Positions 23,801 to 35,100 of a stretch of DNA of 64,000 nt are shown here, piece after piece. The number at the start of each line of letters is the position of its first letter. The first letter of the stretch is position 1. The notes under the pieces are model-generated. The model was not told where the DNA came from and did not search any database. It saw only the letters and a list, made by a program, of their open reading frames with translations. A program made the position numbers and the translations under genes. Where the stretch lies: positions 18,547,683-18,611,682 of the forward strand of contig CM057169.1 of NCBI GenBank assembly GCA_029962745.1. Direction: 5' to 3'. This DNA is from Echinometra lucunter (taxonomy: Eukaryota > Echinodermata > Echinoidea > Camarodonta > Echinometridae).

Positions 23801-25237
23801 GCAAAAGCTCGTTGGCCATAACGAGTATGGGTACGAGGTGCAGGAGACAGAAATAAGTGTGAAGAGGAGGAAGACCATTTCTTTCACATATTTCACATCT
23901 TTAACAAAATTTGCTTAAGTCATATTTAAATCAACACTCTGCATTTTACTTTCTCTCAAGATGCAGTGCATTTAAATTAAGTGTCAATTAAGGCCTGCGC
24001 CTGCAGACTAGGGCCGGTATTCAATTCAGTACTTGGATTAAGTAAAACTTTTACTAAGTATTTTACTTGGCTAAGAAATTTGCTTAAGTCATATTTAAAT
24101 CAATACTCTGAATTTTACTTTACTAAGCCAAGTTTAAGCCAAAACTCATACTGATAATCATTGTAACATCATATTTTCAATTCGCAATTAACATGTCGCA
24201 TCAAATACGCTCGAATACGCTATGATATAATTCTACGCAGCGCATGATGACTGTGTATAAAAACCCATGCCTGCCAATCAAGGCCTCCAAAATAATTGGC
24301 TTAAGTCCCCTAAGTAGGTGTCTTAGATTTAGAGTAAAATACATAGCCAAAATATTGAATTGAATACAAAGTTTTGCTAAGTATTTTATGTAAGTAAAAA
24401 ACTAAGAAAAATACTCATATTCTGACCTAAGTATTGAATTGAATACCAGCCTAGGTATGCGATACCATAAGCAATGAACGATACGAACCTCTACTTTGGA
24501 TGCTAGGAATAGACAGGTAGGTGACATAAGAAGAGGGTCAATGCTCTTGAGGCAGTTTCTGAAATAATATATAAGATTATCCATTATCCATTATCCAACA
24601 AAAAAAGCATTTACGCAAGGCTCCATCCATACTTCTTTAAGTAGACAGCCAAGGAAGCATATCATGGAGTATCTTGTCAGTGACGTTTACTGACAACGGT
24701 TATAAGCTAGTGAAATCCTTGCATCTGATTGGCTGAGAGCATATTTGTCAGTAAAAATCACTGACAAGACACTTCATGAAACACTCCCTTGGACTGACAT
24801 ATTTAGGGTCTGTAAAAATGAACCTATTCAATGCTAAAAATTTGCTTAAGGAGGGGGGGGGGGGGGGCACCCGGGGTGATTTAGAATTCAGGGACCTACA
24901 TGTACATGTATGTGCCCTGAGTTTATCAATGTTGTGCCTTGATTTATGGGTAACACAAAAAGCTTCATGCACTACTCCTATATTGTAATGACAACAGATA
25001 CAAGCAATTTGATTGCTCAATGCTCAACATGTTCAAACTGTGTATTGCAAAGAATGGGACCTGATTTAAATAGTCAATGTATGCAACCTACTTAGATGGC
25101 ATGAATCATTAAGTCATGGGTAAAAAAAAAAAATTAAATTAAAAATTCTTACTTGGAGTAAAATCTTTTGAAGTAGATGGTTGCTGTGCTAACAACTTGT
25201 TGACGAACCTTAAGTTGCTCTCCAAGGGCCTGAATAA
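14858..25237 (-). CDS. CCNC: Cyclin C, CDK8/19 partner in the Mediator kinase module (5' end missing)
   Basis: Cyclin C activates CDK8/19 in the kinase module of Mediator and regulates RNA polymerase II transcription in the nucleus. Minus-strand exons in transcript order: 25237-25153, 24558-24489, 22771-22720, 20599-20544, 19264-19229 (36 bp), 18276-18185, 17358-17291, 15699-15617, 15022-14858 (stop TGA). Phases join throughout, giving 234 residues plus stop. Landmarks: VIQALGEQLKVRQQV (helix 1 of the cyclin box), SIDPLLMSPTCLFLASKVE, EFGPLIN, ILECEFYLLEIM, DCCLIVYHPYRPLIQYASDL, GQEDQLLPLAW, then a proline-rich KVPKPQPIPPP tail. Human cyclin C has 283 residues, so about 48 N-terminal codons are absent; I found no matching exon up to 29000 and suspect the assembly gap. 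The exon at 18185-18276 is followed by five more copies of itself. The 24489 exon uses a weak GTTCGT donor. Confidence 0.93.
15922..16409 (-). mobile_element. TTAA-flanked MITE, copy 2 (inverted)
   Basis: Same 488-bp element as 4209-4696 in reverse, again with TTAA at both borders and two TGACGTCA words in its central palindrome. It lies in the CCNC intron just after the 15617-15699 exon in plus coordinates. Its length equals that of copy 1, which suggests a stable master element. Confidence 0.8.
17166..17184. repeat. (CA)n microsatellite
   Basis: Short CA run in a CCNC intron. Confidence 0.8.
17553..17701. mobile_element. Foldback MITE, AACTTGTTATC class, copy 1
   Basis: AGGGCCCCATTTCGTAAAAC at the left and TTTTATGAAACAAGGCCCT at the right, with arms AACTTGTTATCAGTAACAA. 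The core CTCAGCCAATCAGATGCAAG is shared with other foldbacks here. A second copy is at 19934-20092. Confidence 0.85.
17754..18184 (-). repeat. 86-bp tandem array: five extra copies of a cyclin C exon
   Basis: Starts at 17754, 17840, 17926, 18012 and 18098 (period 86), followed by the full exon at 18185. On the minus strand each unit holds 76 bp of exon coding VYHPYRPLIQYASDLGQEDQ and onward to LLPLAW, then GTGAGTACAG. That 10-mer serves as the donor of one unit and ends in AG, like an acceptor, just before the next. All units keep the reading frame with a few substitutions (PYQPLI in the last). The donor at 17754 is GTAACTTG rather than GTGAGT. The exon is 76 bp with unequal end phases, so including two copies would shift frame, and reading through a donor meets TGA at once. 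Only the 18185-18276 copy has a pyrimidine-tract acceptor (TTGTTGTTGCAG) and the leading DCCLI codons. Confidence 0.92.
18290..18480 (+). pseudogene. Possible LINE C-terminal fragment
   Basis: The open frame reads ISRSLFHSARRMWNNLPD near its middle, resembling the '..WNSLP..' tail of LINE ORF2 proteins. No reverse-transcriptase motif is present, so this is weak. Confidence 0.3.
18672..19082 (+). mobile_element. MITE with CCATTCGTGACAG ends, copy 1
   Basis: CCATTCGTGACAGGAATTA at the left and CTGTCACGAATGGGTT at the right are inverted copies of about 13 bp. A close full-length relative is at 31905-32315. Both contain GTTGCYAATTTGCAGGGG and TTTCTGCTCATGTATTTGG. Confidence 0.7.
19313..19860 (+). 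mobile_element. tRNA-derived SINE, split by a foldback MITE
   Basis: The head GGAAGCGAGTTGGCACAGTC ... GGGTTTGAATCC has pol III A-box and B-box character. The body contains ACATTAAATGGAGACCCTGT and TGTTAAGAACCCACTGC, like central domains of invertebrate SINEs. The 160-bp foldback at 19627-19786 interrupts it, and the 3' part resumes to a (AAT)n tail. A second 3' part is at 30755-30895. Confidence 0.7.
19627..19786. mobile_element. Foldback MITE, GGGGAGCGTTTCAT class, copy 2
   Basis: Nearly identical to 12471-12630 and inserted into the SINE at 19313, so it is younger than the SINE. Confidence 0.85.
19934..20092. mobile_element. Foldback MITE, AACTTGTTATC class, copy 2
   Basis: Inverted AGGCCCCATTTCATAAAAC / TTTTATGAAACGGG ends with the core CTTGCATCTGATTGGCTGAG, in the opposite orientation to 17553-17701. 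Confidence 0.8.
20788..21281. mobile_element. 494-bp MITE with GGCGAT-filled interior
   Basis: CCCCAATCTCACTAGAAAGG at the left and CCTTCTAGTGAGATGGGG at the right are inverted repeats of about 20 bp. The interior is dominated by degenerate GGCGATNNTGGCGACC words. Confidence 0.75.
22190..22540 (-). repeat. Dispersed 'TTGCCAATTTG' repeat, copy 2 (inverted)
   Basis: Its reverse complement matches 10400-10720: GCATTGCCAATTTGAAGAGT, TCTGCTCATGTATGATATGT and AGATACTGCAAA occur in the same order. Confidence 0.6.
23075..23907. repeat. 120-bp inverted repeat flanking a LINE 3' fragment
   Basis: Arms 23075-23194 and 23788-23907 appear to be perfect reverse complements. The left arm continues into sequence ending AGTGCTATATAAATTCCATG and (TTA)n near 23456, typical of a LINE 3' end. 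The plus frame GQRAFAVSAPTLGAIFP resembles LINE ORF2 C-termini. A (TC)n run lies at 23541-23567. Confidence 0.8.
24009..24456. mobile_element. MITE with GGCCGGTATTCAATTCA ends, copy 2
   Basis: Inverted, diverged copy of 11697-12133 (GGGCCGGTATTCAATTCAGT ... ATTGAATTGAATACCAGCC). Confidence 0.8.
24655..24788. mobile_element. Foldback MITE, TGTCTTGTCAGTG class, copy 2
   Basis: Diverged copy of 12787-12929; the right end ACTTCATGAAACACTCCC is well kept and the core CTTGCATCTGATTGGCTGAG is intact. Confidence 0.7.
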
Positions 25238-25973
25238 CTAGACAGAAGAAACAAAGACAGAGAAACTTTAACTTTAGAGTGAGGATACAAATGACTGCAC
25301 AGAAATATCTCATTAACTTCTCTTTCTTGGACTGAATCACTGAAGACTGACTTTCTACAAAAATGCTTCCTTTGACTGAAAACAGAGCTTGACAACCATA
25401 TGGACATACAATATTTTCATCAAAACACACAACATTGCTTCTTTAGAAACCTGTATGTTGCACCTCACAAAAAATTCATTTTGAGGTGATCTGCCAAAAT
25501 AAATGCTTCAAATGAGCTCTTTTAGTTTTTTTCATGGAATAAAAAACTAATACTTCCTCATATCATAATCTACGATTATTTGTCTCTCATGGTTTTATTG
25601 TTTAATTTACAATTCAAATAATTTGAATGCTCTTTCCAAGAATTCTAGATATGAATCATTCTCCACTCTAATTGTGTCTTTTAATGATGTGACCAAGCAT
25701 GAGAATTTTGAGATTTCATAATTTCTTGTACACAATGAACTAAGATCTCAACAATTCAACAATCACTCAGCAGAAGGCTCCCATTTATTCAAAAGAAGTT
25801 TTATAGAATTGATAGATCTCTAGGTAATTTGGATAAGTAATTCATTGATGCCTTGTAAGAAACTACTTTAAAGGAGTACATAATGGCCTCTATGACCTTT
25901 GACCTTTGACCATGAGACCTCAAAATCTAATCAGATCATTGTCCCTCCCATATGCATACATGAACCAAGTTTG
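25238..25973. other. CCNC intron or upstream sequence before the gap
   Basis: No exon is recognised. From 25892 the words TGACCTTTGACCTTTGACC and a following CCAAGTTTG match the TGACCTTTAACCTYACCATGTGACC repeat of 36700-37600, so the gap edge lies in repetitive DNA. Confidence 0.5.
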
Positions 25974-26473
25974 NNNNNNNNNNNNNNNNNNNNNNNNNNN
26001 NNNNNNNNNNNNNNNNNNNNNNNNNNNNNNNNNNNNNNNNNNNNNNNNNNNNNNNNNNNNNNNNNNNNNNNNNNNNNNNNNNNNNNNNNNNNNNNNNNNN
26101 NNNNNNNNNNNNNNNNNNNNNNNNNNNNNNNNNNNNNNNNNNNNNNNNNNNNNNNNNNNNNNNNNNNNNNNNNNNNNNNNNNNNNNNNNNNNNNNNNNNN
26201 NNNNNNNNNNNNNNNNNNNNNNNNNNNNNNNNNNNNNNNNNNNNNNNNNNNNNNNNNNNNNNNNNNNNNNNNNNNNNNNNNNNNNNNNNNNNNNNNNNNN
26301 NNNNNNNNNNNNNNNNNNNNNNNNNNNNNNNNNNNNNNNNNNNNNNNNNNNNNNNNNNNNNNNNNNNNNNNNNNNNNNNNNNNNNNNNNNNNNNNNNNNN
26401 NNNNNNNNNNNNNNNNNNNNNNNNNNNNNNNNNNNNNNNNNNNNNNNNNNNNNNNNNNNNNNNNNNNNNNNNN
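25974..26473. other. Assembly gap (500 N)
   Basis: Exactly 500 undetermined bases, a round number suggesting a placeholder. It interrupts the place where the CCNC 5' exons are expected. Confidence 1.
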
Positions 26474-29106
26474 CCTATGTTAGCTACAATACATATGAAT
26501 ACATGGACCACATGCAAAATACCAACAATAACATTTCTAGGTTTGACCAAGATCAATAAAAATACAATAAATCTTTAAACTCATCCCTGTAATTTTCTAT
26601 TTTCTTGAATAAACCTTCATCCAAAACCACCAACCTCAAAACCACTGAAAAAATACAAATAGGAGGTGTATTACAGAAGTGATTATAAGATGTACCATAC
26701 AAGCACAATCTTGCTTCTGTTTTCCTTGTATGGTCTACATGACCAACAAGCAAAATATATTTTTGATAATAACCTTTAGATAACTTGATAAACTGTATTC
26801 TGTAAAGTTTTATTCAAAATACATATAATAAAGGTTCATCTTATATGAAAGATATGATTTGTAAGTATTTTTTATAAACAAAATTCCTTTGTTTGACCTT
26901 CAAATTTGTTTGATATCACCAGCGCTCAGGTGGACACATTCCTTCAAAGTAGATAAATTAGTAACACCTTCATCATACATACACATGCATGACATGTACA
27001 TGTATATGCAGATGTAGAATTTAAACTGAATAAATATCATTCAAATTACTGAATACTGAATTCTTTGTTTGACCTTTTAATCTGTTTAGTACTGGGCATT
27101 ATGAGAACCAACATTCTAAGAATAATTGCAAAATTCAGACACCTTGGAAACTTACTACATAACATCAGCACATAACAAACAGTGTAACTCTAATGGCCCA
27201 ATCACAATGACAATAACAAGACTTATAACCACAAAGGGCAAGCAAAAATTACCAGTACATTGCCCTGTTAAAATGCCCAAGACTTTGAAGATTTTGAGTC
27301 ATTCTGGCAGGGTAACTGGGCAAACTAGACAAGTTACAATAACTGTCACAAAAAACACATACCCGGTACACGATGCAACCATCCTGAAAAGCAAATAATT
27401 ACAGCTGATTTCATTGCACATTTAGTCCATTCATTGGCGGGTTACAAACATGAATATTGCACATCAAATAATTAACATCTAATTTCATATGCACGTAAAA
27501 GATACTGTAACATGTAGTTCTTACACGGAAACAATACTAAATAGATTTCCGAATGTTTCAAATACTTTGCCTAAATATACATATCTGTGCTACATGTATA
27601 TCTCTGGCTACAAATACAAAGCCTGGTATTCATTAAATTGCACTAATTTATTCCTGGCTTAATACATGTTCAGATGGTAAATTGCCGTTATCAAACCTCT
27701 GGAGCAAGACTTCACCTATATGAAAGTACCGGTATTAAAAGTCAAGAGCCAATGTTGGGAAATGGTAAGAACATACATGTAGCTGTATGCAATAATCACC
27801 ATTACAAACAATACTCCCTGAAGAAAGCAAGAGTTGTCTAGTTCAAAATGATACATGTAAGAGCAATCACCAATACTGGCAATGATTCAGTCAGCTAGCT
27901 TCAGCAAATAATAGGCAACCCTAACCAACATGCTGACGTGAATGGGTCAGAGACTAGAGCTTGTTCTGTTTTGCTTTTGTTTTGTAATTTTCTTGTACTG
28001 CAAAGTCTCACATATTAGTATGTCTGCACTGGCCTTAATTTGTGTTTGAGATGGTCTACCGAGTTGCAGAGTGTCACCCTCCTTGTCCTAATGAATGACT
28101 ATAATTCTGTAGCTCACAGAGCAAATACTCTTGGCAACTACATCATCATAAAATTCATTTCTGACATTATTTGAGAATTATAGCAATTTGTTTTGTCTAC
28201 ATGTATATGAATGTTGTCAATGAGGGCAGTATATAATCAATGAACACTGTTAGTTCACCTCAATGAATACCAGAAGAAAAATATTCTGAATACAGTGAAA
28301 CCTAGTTAGTGACCATCTGTATAGAAAGACAATTTGTCTACAAAGACATCCTTTTTTCTTTTTAATTTCTGCTGAACAGTATAGAGTTTTGGTAACCTAT
28401 CAAAAAACTTCCATCAAATCTCTTTGCTTTTAGACAACTGGCAAGATAATAGCAAAAGTAAGAAGCTGTGATAAAGTTTTATCCTCCTCAAGTTGAATAT
28501 TTCAAGAATGAGAGGCAAAAAAACTTTAGAGTCTGGGAAACTGATCAAAACTCTGAGGAGGTCAATGTGCTATATGAGGTGACTGCACATGCGTGAAATG
28601 TATGAAGGTTATGTGCATAAGACAAACTCACTATCTCAAGAATGAAACTCTGAGGTTATTGTACATTGACCTGTCTGGATGGAAGAGTCCTGGCGTATGA
28701 CAGTGTTTAGACGTGATCTAAAATTCAGCGTAAATGCTGGATGGAATATCATATGATATTGCACATTATTATCTTTTGGTACAAACAGAACAATTTGAGA
28801 CCATATTTCAATAACATGTTACAGCCGACCTTGTTTATACGGCCCATACTTACCTTATACAGATCTCTTTACGCGGCCAAATCACTTTTATCTAGACTAG
28901 TGCCGTTCCCCACGTAGCCCGATAAACAAGGTCCAATTATATATGCCAATTTTCTTTTGCTAACAAAACTGTACACAAGATTTAAAGGAACCTTTAGACC
29001 AATACCAAATGCCTAGTTACAAGGGACAATATTCTTATCTCTCTTTGAGTTGGCTCTAAATCAGGTTTCACTGTATCCAGGAGAAGATCTTTGGATGATA
29101 GGTGTC
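26474..29106. other. CCNC-transporter intergenic region
   Basis: AT-rich with no supported exon. From 28292 (TACAGTGAAACCTAGTTAG) to about 29065 (AGGTTTCACTGTA) inverted ends suggest a Tigger-like element of ~0.77 kb running into the transporter 3' UTR. Confidence 0.4.
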
Positions 29107-32100
29107 TTAGATGTGCTGCCCTTGCTGGTTCTTTACTCGAAAGAAAAAAGTGAGAATGAGACCTGTTGGAAAAAATACAGAAAACAAATAAAATTCTTAG
29201 TCTTATCACATTAGTGAAGAGAAAGTGGATGGAAATTTAAAATACATGTAGAGAGATTAAATTCGCAGAGAAAGATACACATTTCGAGGATTCTCTTCGG
29301 GAAGGGGGGGGGGGTGCACAGGTCAAAAAAAATATATTTTACAGCACCCACCACCAATATTTGGGGGCTAGCTTTTTATTCTATTTCAAAATTTTCTGAC
29401 AAGCAAACAAGAATTACCCAAAGATTTAAATGATTCTTTTTCGATGGAGGGGGAACTCTGCATTTGTTGCTGGGGGAACTCAAAGGAGGGGGGTATATAT
29501 ATTATTTTCTTTTGTGTGTGTGTGTGTGTGTGTGTATAGTTCAAATTTGCCAGTTTAGTTGCTTAAGGGCGCTATTGGTGAAGCTTATTTTATATAAAGT
29601 TTATTCGGTTTGACAATGTGACTGATAATTATGACAAGAGAGTGGAAATTTAAGGGTGGGAGGGGGGGGGGGGGGCTTACCAATAATGGAGAATCCAGCC
29701 ATTATCATGAACATCCCAAACCATGAGAGATGATCATGAAGGGTGGATGCCAACATGGCCCCAATTGCTGAAGAGATGGCCACTGAGGTGAACACAATCC
29801 CATAGTTGGGTCCTACATACTTAGATCCAAACGCCCTAAAATTGGACAATAAAAAAAGGGAAAAGACTGTTAAACAGTGCCACAATAGGGTCCTACACAT
29901 CCAAAACAAAAGTCTATCGGTATCAAATACAGTAGTGCTTTGTATTCTAACTGTGTGTTCAACCCATCAGCTACTGGAATGGGTGGATCCTGCATTAAAC
30001 ATAAGGGAATTACGGAATTCAGTAGTCCAAGGGTTTAAGCCTAAATTAGGGATGGAATCCACTGTGGTTTGTTGCTATTTCAGGTAAACCTGAAGCAAGC
30101 TCTGCTGCTGTTAAGAGCACAATTACCAAGAGATGTAGAGGTTTGTGGTTAAGTGGATAAGTCTCCAGACTGACAATTGTAAGGGACAAGGTTCAAAGTT
30201 CTGAAGCAGCACTATATCCTTAGGTAAGACATGAATCTACATTTGCCACACTCAACCCAAGTGAGGTAAATGGGTATATGGCACGAATTAAATTCCTCTA
30301 GCTCAGATAAAGGTCATATAGTGATATGTGCTATATAATGGAATATCATTATAATGCAACTAAATACATTTCTCCATCGGTCAATCTACTGCTCCATGAC
30401 CAGATGCACTTAAACTGAAATGAGGAAGCTATGATCTTACCTGGCGGTGGCTGTTGGGAAGAGAGCAAAGTTGCCGGAGAAGGTGAAGAAGATTCCACAG
30501 ATCCAGATAAAGAACATGGCCTTGCCTCCGTACTGGGCAGCAACCAGTGTGAGGAGGAAAATGGCATTGGATCCAGTCAGTAAAACCATGGCCATCTATA
30601 AAAAAGAAACAAATACAGATATGTTGTGGATGTTGTAATTCATGGGTTAATATATGATAGGTTGACGTGTTTTGTTTTTTTTTGTTTTGTTATTTCATTA
30701 TTTTATTTTTCTCTACAGCAAAAATGTTGAGTCATTGGACAAACAGGCAGAAAAACAATGAATAGGGGAAATCCCTGGTGTAGTGGTACACCTGCACTTC
30801 CCAATCAGTTGTACCAGGAGGAGAGACTTAAGGGTCACAGTGATTAAGTTCACTTTTCCCCTCCCAGGTGCGGGTGACAACAAATACTTAATAATAATAA
30901 AATCAGGGCCCCATAACACAAAGCTTAGCGACTGATTGATTGATTTCTACGACTGATTGCACTGACCACTATGAGCAATCAATCGTAAAATTCATTCGTA
31001 TGATCAATCGCTAAGCTTTGTGTTTAAGAATCAAATAACATGTGTTTTATAGGCTTACCTTGTAGGAGAATCTGTCAGCTAGCCATCCCCAGAACAACCT
31101 TCCACCAGCATTGAAGACAGCCGCAAAGGATCCTACCAGGGCTAAGAAATGGTCATCGGAGATGAACATCTGTCCGTAAGCCTGGACAAACAAAATTACC
31201 AATCGCAAAAAGACTTATTGCTGGTAGATACAAATAAAAACTATTTAATGTGGATGAGATGTGATATGTAAGAAGCAGCTGTTCTATTCTTCACCTCTGA
31301 ATCTGAATTTCATAAAGTTTGGAAGAAATGAGACACAAATAAAACTATGAATGTTTGAAAGATGATGTTACTATACATATTCAAATCTCAAATCAGCAAT
31401 ATGATCCCTCGAATTTGATGTACATGTTATTCAGGGAATTTGAATTATTTGTACAATAAAACAATTACGTTTTTTTTTTTCTCCTATGTAAATTTTCAAG
31501 GGCTGTATACAAGATACAATATGCATTGCACATTGCTATCCTCCTCCAAGAAAGGATATCCTGCTCTTATACAATGAACCATCTTCCACCAATAGATTCC
31601 TACCTTGTACAGACTGGAGATGAACATGATACCCTGCCCATTGACGAGGAAGGTTGCCCATAGCAACCAGAAGGCAGTTGTCCTCACCATCACCTTCGGA
31701 GGGAGGTCCAGTCCTGAGGCCTTGGTGTCAGTGGCGTTCTCCACCGGGAACGGGACACCAAACGGCAATGGTTTGGAGACATCCTCCTCCTTTCCATCGT
31801 CAGCGGTACCAGAGTCGGGTTCGGAGGCATCCATGGCAGTCGTCTTGGCCACAGACTGGGCATCCAGGAGACCACTTTCATCATTGTACAGAGAATTATT
31901 GACCTGATAGCACAGACAGGAATTATTTAAGCCTAATTTGATCAGCTTTTATTCTTCCAATTGGCAACACCAACATTTTTATTTTAGTGCTACATTTTTC
32001 TTATAATACGTCATGTATCTGAAATGAATATAAATTGACAGAAATTATGATGAGAAGTCAAAAAGTTGCCAATTTGCAGGGGAAAACTGTGATTTTAAAC

Positions 32101-35100
32101 TTTCTATCACATTGTCAATTCAAGGATTTTAATGCTTATTTTCCTTTAAAAAATTTTCAGCATCAAACAATGAATATTGACACAACCAAAATGGGCACAG
32201 TTTGTGTAGAATTTTTTGCTCTTTCTGCTCATGTATTTGGTATGATTTTTAGGGCTTTGCATCAAAAGATATTAGGCCAAACCACAAAATGTGGACCTCT
32301 GTCACGAATGGGTTAAGAAATGAAGCACAGTTTTATCAGCCTCGGTAGTTCTGAAGAAATTACCTTTAAAACTTACTGTAGTACTATAGTTGAAGTGCTG
32401 TGGTTAATTAGTTAATATTACTTTCTTCTCATACAAGAGGACTTCTGTACCATCCTAGCACCACTGGAAAAAGCATTTTACTCAATGTTTGTTACTCACA
32501 ACTCAGGTGTAGTATCACATGAGTACCTACATGTAGTAGTGCTGGGGAATAATTGCATGTCCCTACGGATGTTCACAGCATTAATGCTCATGAGGTTTCC
32601 CTAGGTAATCAGGGTGATCATAATAATTATCCTGTCACTAAAGCAAATGGCACCAGAGCTCAACAGATCACAAGGCTATTGCATCCTTCCGCGTCTTTTT
32701 TTCTGTACCACAGCAAGGCAGGAAATTAGTATCAGCAACTTCATTTAAGAATAGCTGTGATACTTTAACTATTTGTGACGAAATAAATGCCATTGTTTTC
32801 AATTTTATTACAGCAAAAACATTAATCTGAGAATTGAACCCGTGGCTATACTTCAATACAACGACCTATCATCCTACTCAACGCCATATACCACTGCGCC
32901 AAGCAGGCGACGCCAAGGAAACGTGCTCTAAAGATTTACACCTGCCATTCATTTCTAGCCCTATTTCTCAGACATGTTTCCAACATTTCAGTCACAGACT
33001 TTACACACACCATGGGCCTCACTTGCATACAGAAAAAAATGACGCATCCATTACTCTCCAATCACATGGTAGTCTGTAAATTCAAGACCTACCCCATTTT
33101 CTGGTGGGTCTTTGAGCAGAATTACACCTACAATCTGGATGGCCAGGTAGATTCCACCTTGCAGCACATAAGACATTGGCACCTTGTCTAATATAGAGTC
33201 TTGATCATAATACCTGCAAAAAAATATCAATAATGAAAAACGGTACTCTTCGGTTTGGACTTACTCAAAATAATCAATATACATGTACATCTCAAGCATA
33301 TCAAGGCAACAACCATTCCACCGAAAAATGTAGCCTGCTACATGTACCTAGCCCTCACATATCCACCCCCGCCCCCTCCCCCTATTTACTCCTCGTTCAA
33401 AGGTTGATATATATTGATAAAGGGAACAGATTTTACTTCAGGGATTTATTAGGCACCAAGTGTAAACCTATTCATCTTTTAAATCATCTTTTAAATCAAT
33501 AAATTAACATCATGAAATCAATACATGTATCTTATTTTTCTTTTGATAGCAACATGTACATCTGGTTTTTCTGATTAATGTTGCTGTGGATTGTAAAGGA
33601 TGAAAACATTTTACATACTGGGCCCTGCCTGAATCATGCATGAAAATAAATTAGGAATATGTGCACGTATTGGTAGCAAACACAAAAGAGAAAGAAATCA
33701 AACAGTCATATACAGAGATTCTTACTTGGCAGTAGGGTCCTTAGGGTCAGTGGCATTGGGGTGAAGGTTGTGAGGATTGAGGTAGCCTGTCTGAATCTGG
33801 TTAAAGATGAAAGCCCCACCCCCAAAACCAGCCACGACGAGACCATTCACAAGCCCCTTCTTCTCTGGCAACCACTAGAACACAAGTCAGAGAATAAATT
33901 AACCGGTGATTCAACATTCACTTTGACATTTACAGCGATATCTGCTCCTGGGTTTCCTTACTCAAAAATAAGATTGCAGAAGGATATCTGGCAAGGATTT
34001 AGGGATGGGGCACATGGGGCACATGTACATGGACATGTAGAGCAGGTCTTAAAGGGGGGTACCCAATGCTGAAACAATGTTAGTTCAATTAAAAGAGCAC
34101 GATTTTATTAGCAGAAAATCATGTGCCTAAAATTTTTTGAAAAGTCGTGTTGCCAAGGAAACCCCCAAATGTGGTAAGATTTCAGGATATTTTTGACCCC
34201 TCAGCTGTGACCCAGTTTCAAAGTGGGTACCTTGTCGCACAATCCTAGCAAAATGCGCGCAAGGTATAATACAAATTATTGTACAGTCTAGTGCGCAGCA
34301 CAACTGCAATGCGCGAAGCTGGGTACCCACTTTTACGTCACACCTCATATTCAAATTTTGGGGTCAACTCTTGACTTTTTATGAGAAAATTAGCCAAAAT
34401 GCATTGATTTCGATGATCATATATATAAAAAAAATTACCATTGTGTAATCACTTTAAACTAATGAAAAAGGATTCCTCATAGAAGTGGTACCACTTCTGT
34501 CTTATTTGCATGTCATAATTCTTCACACAACATGATGGACATGTATATATAAATTTCACTAAATACTGGTTGTTTCAACCACAGAGTTCTACTCTGCTTC
34601 ATGTCATTTGCAAGAAATTTTGCAAAAAAGCCAAATACAAATATATCTATCTCAGAGAAAGAAGTTATCTCTTTCCACTTATTTATTTTTTTTTTGGCGT
34701 GTGTGTGTGTGTGTGTATATGTTGCACCAAAATACTGCAAGCTTACCAAATATACAGAAAAAAAAGGACCAAAAGAATGAGGTGCTTGCAATGTAAATTA
34801 TGAAGCTACCAATTTGATCAATTACAACTTTCTCCTGATTTATAGGTTTTCCTCAAATCAAACTTTTCTTTTGTCTTTATCATTTTTTTTTTCTTCCCAT
34901 TTCTTTAAAAACTGAATTAACATCAAGAAAGGTTTCCCTTTTGCTTCTTACCTTCATTGCACAGACCAGTGGAGGCACGTAGGCCACACCCACTCCTAGA
35001 CCGAAAATGAGGCCATAGGTTAACAGGAGCAGGAAGAATGACACCCTGATGGACAGGGCAGATAACATCATGCCCATGCTGCAAAGAGATATCAATGGGA

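Noticed and set aside
25899..26559. Three long open frames across 25899-26559
   Set aside because: They run through the 500-N gap and are not real coding sequence.
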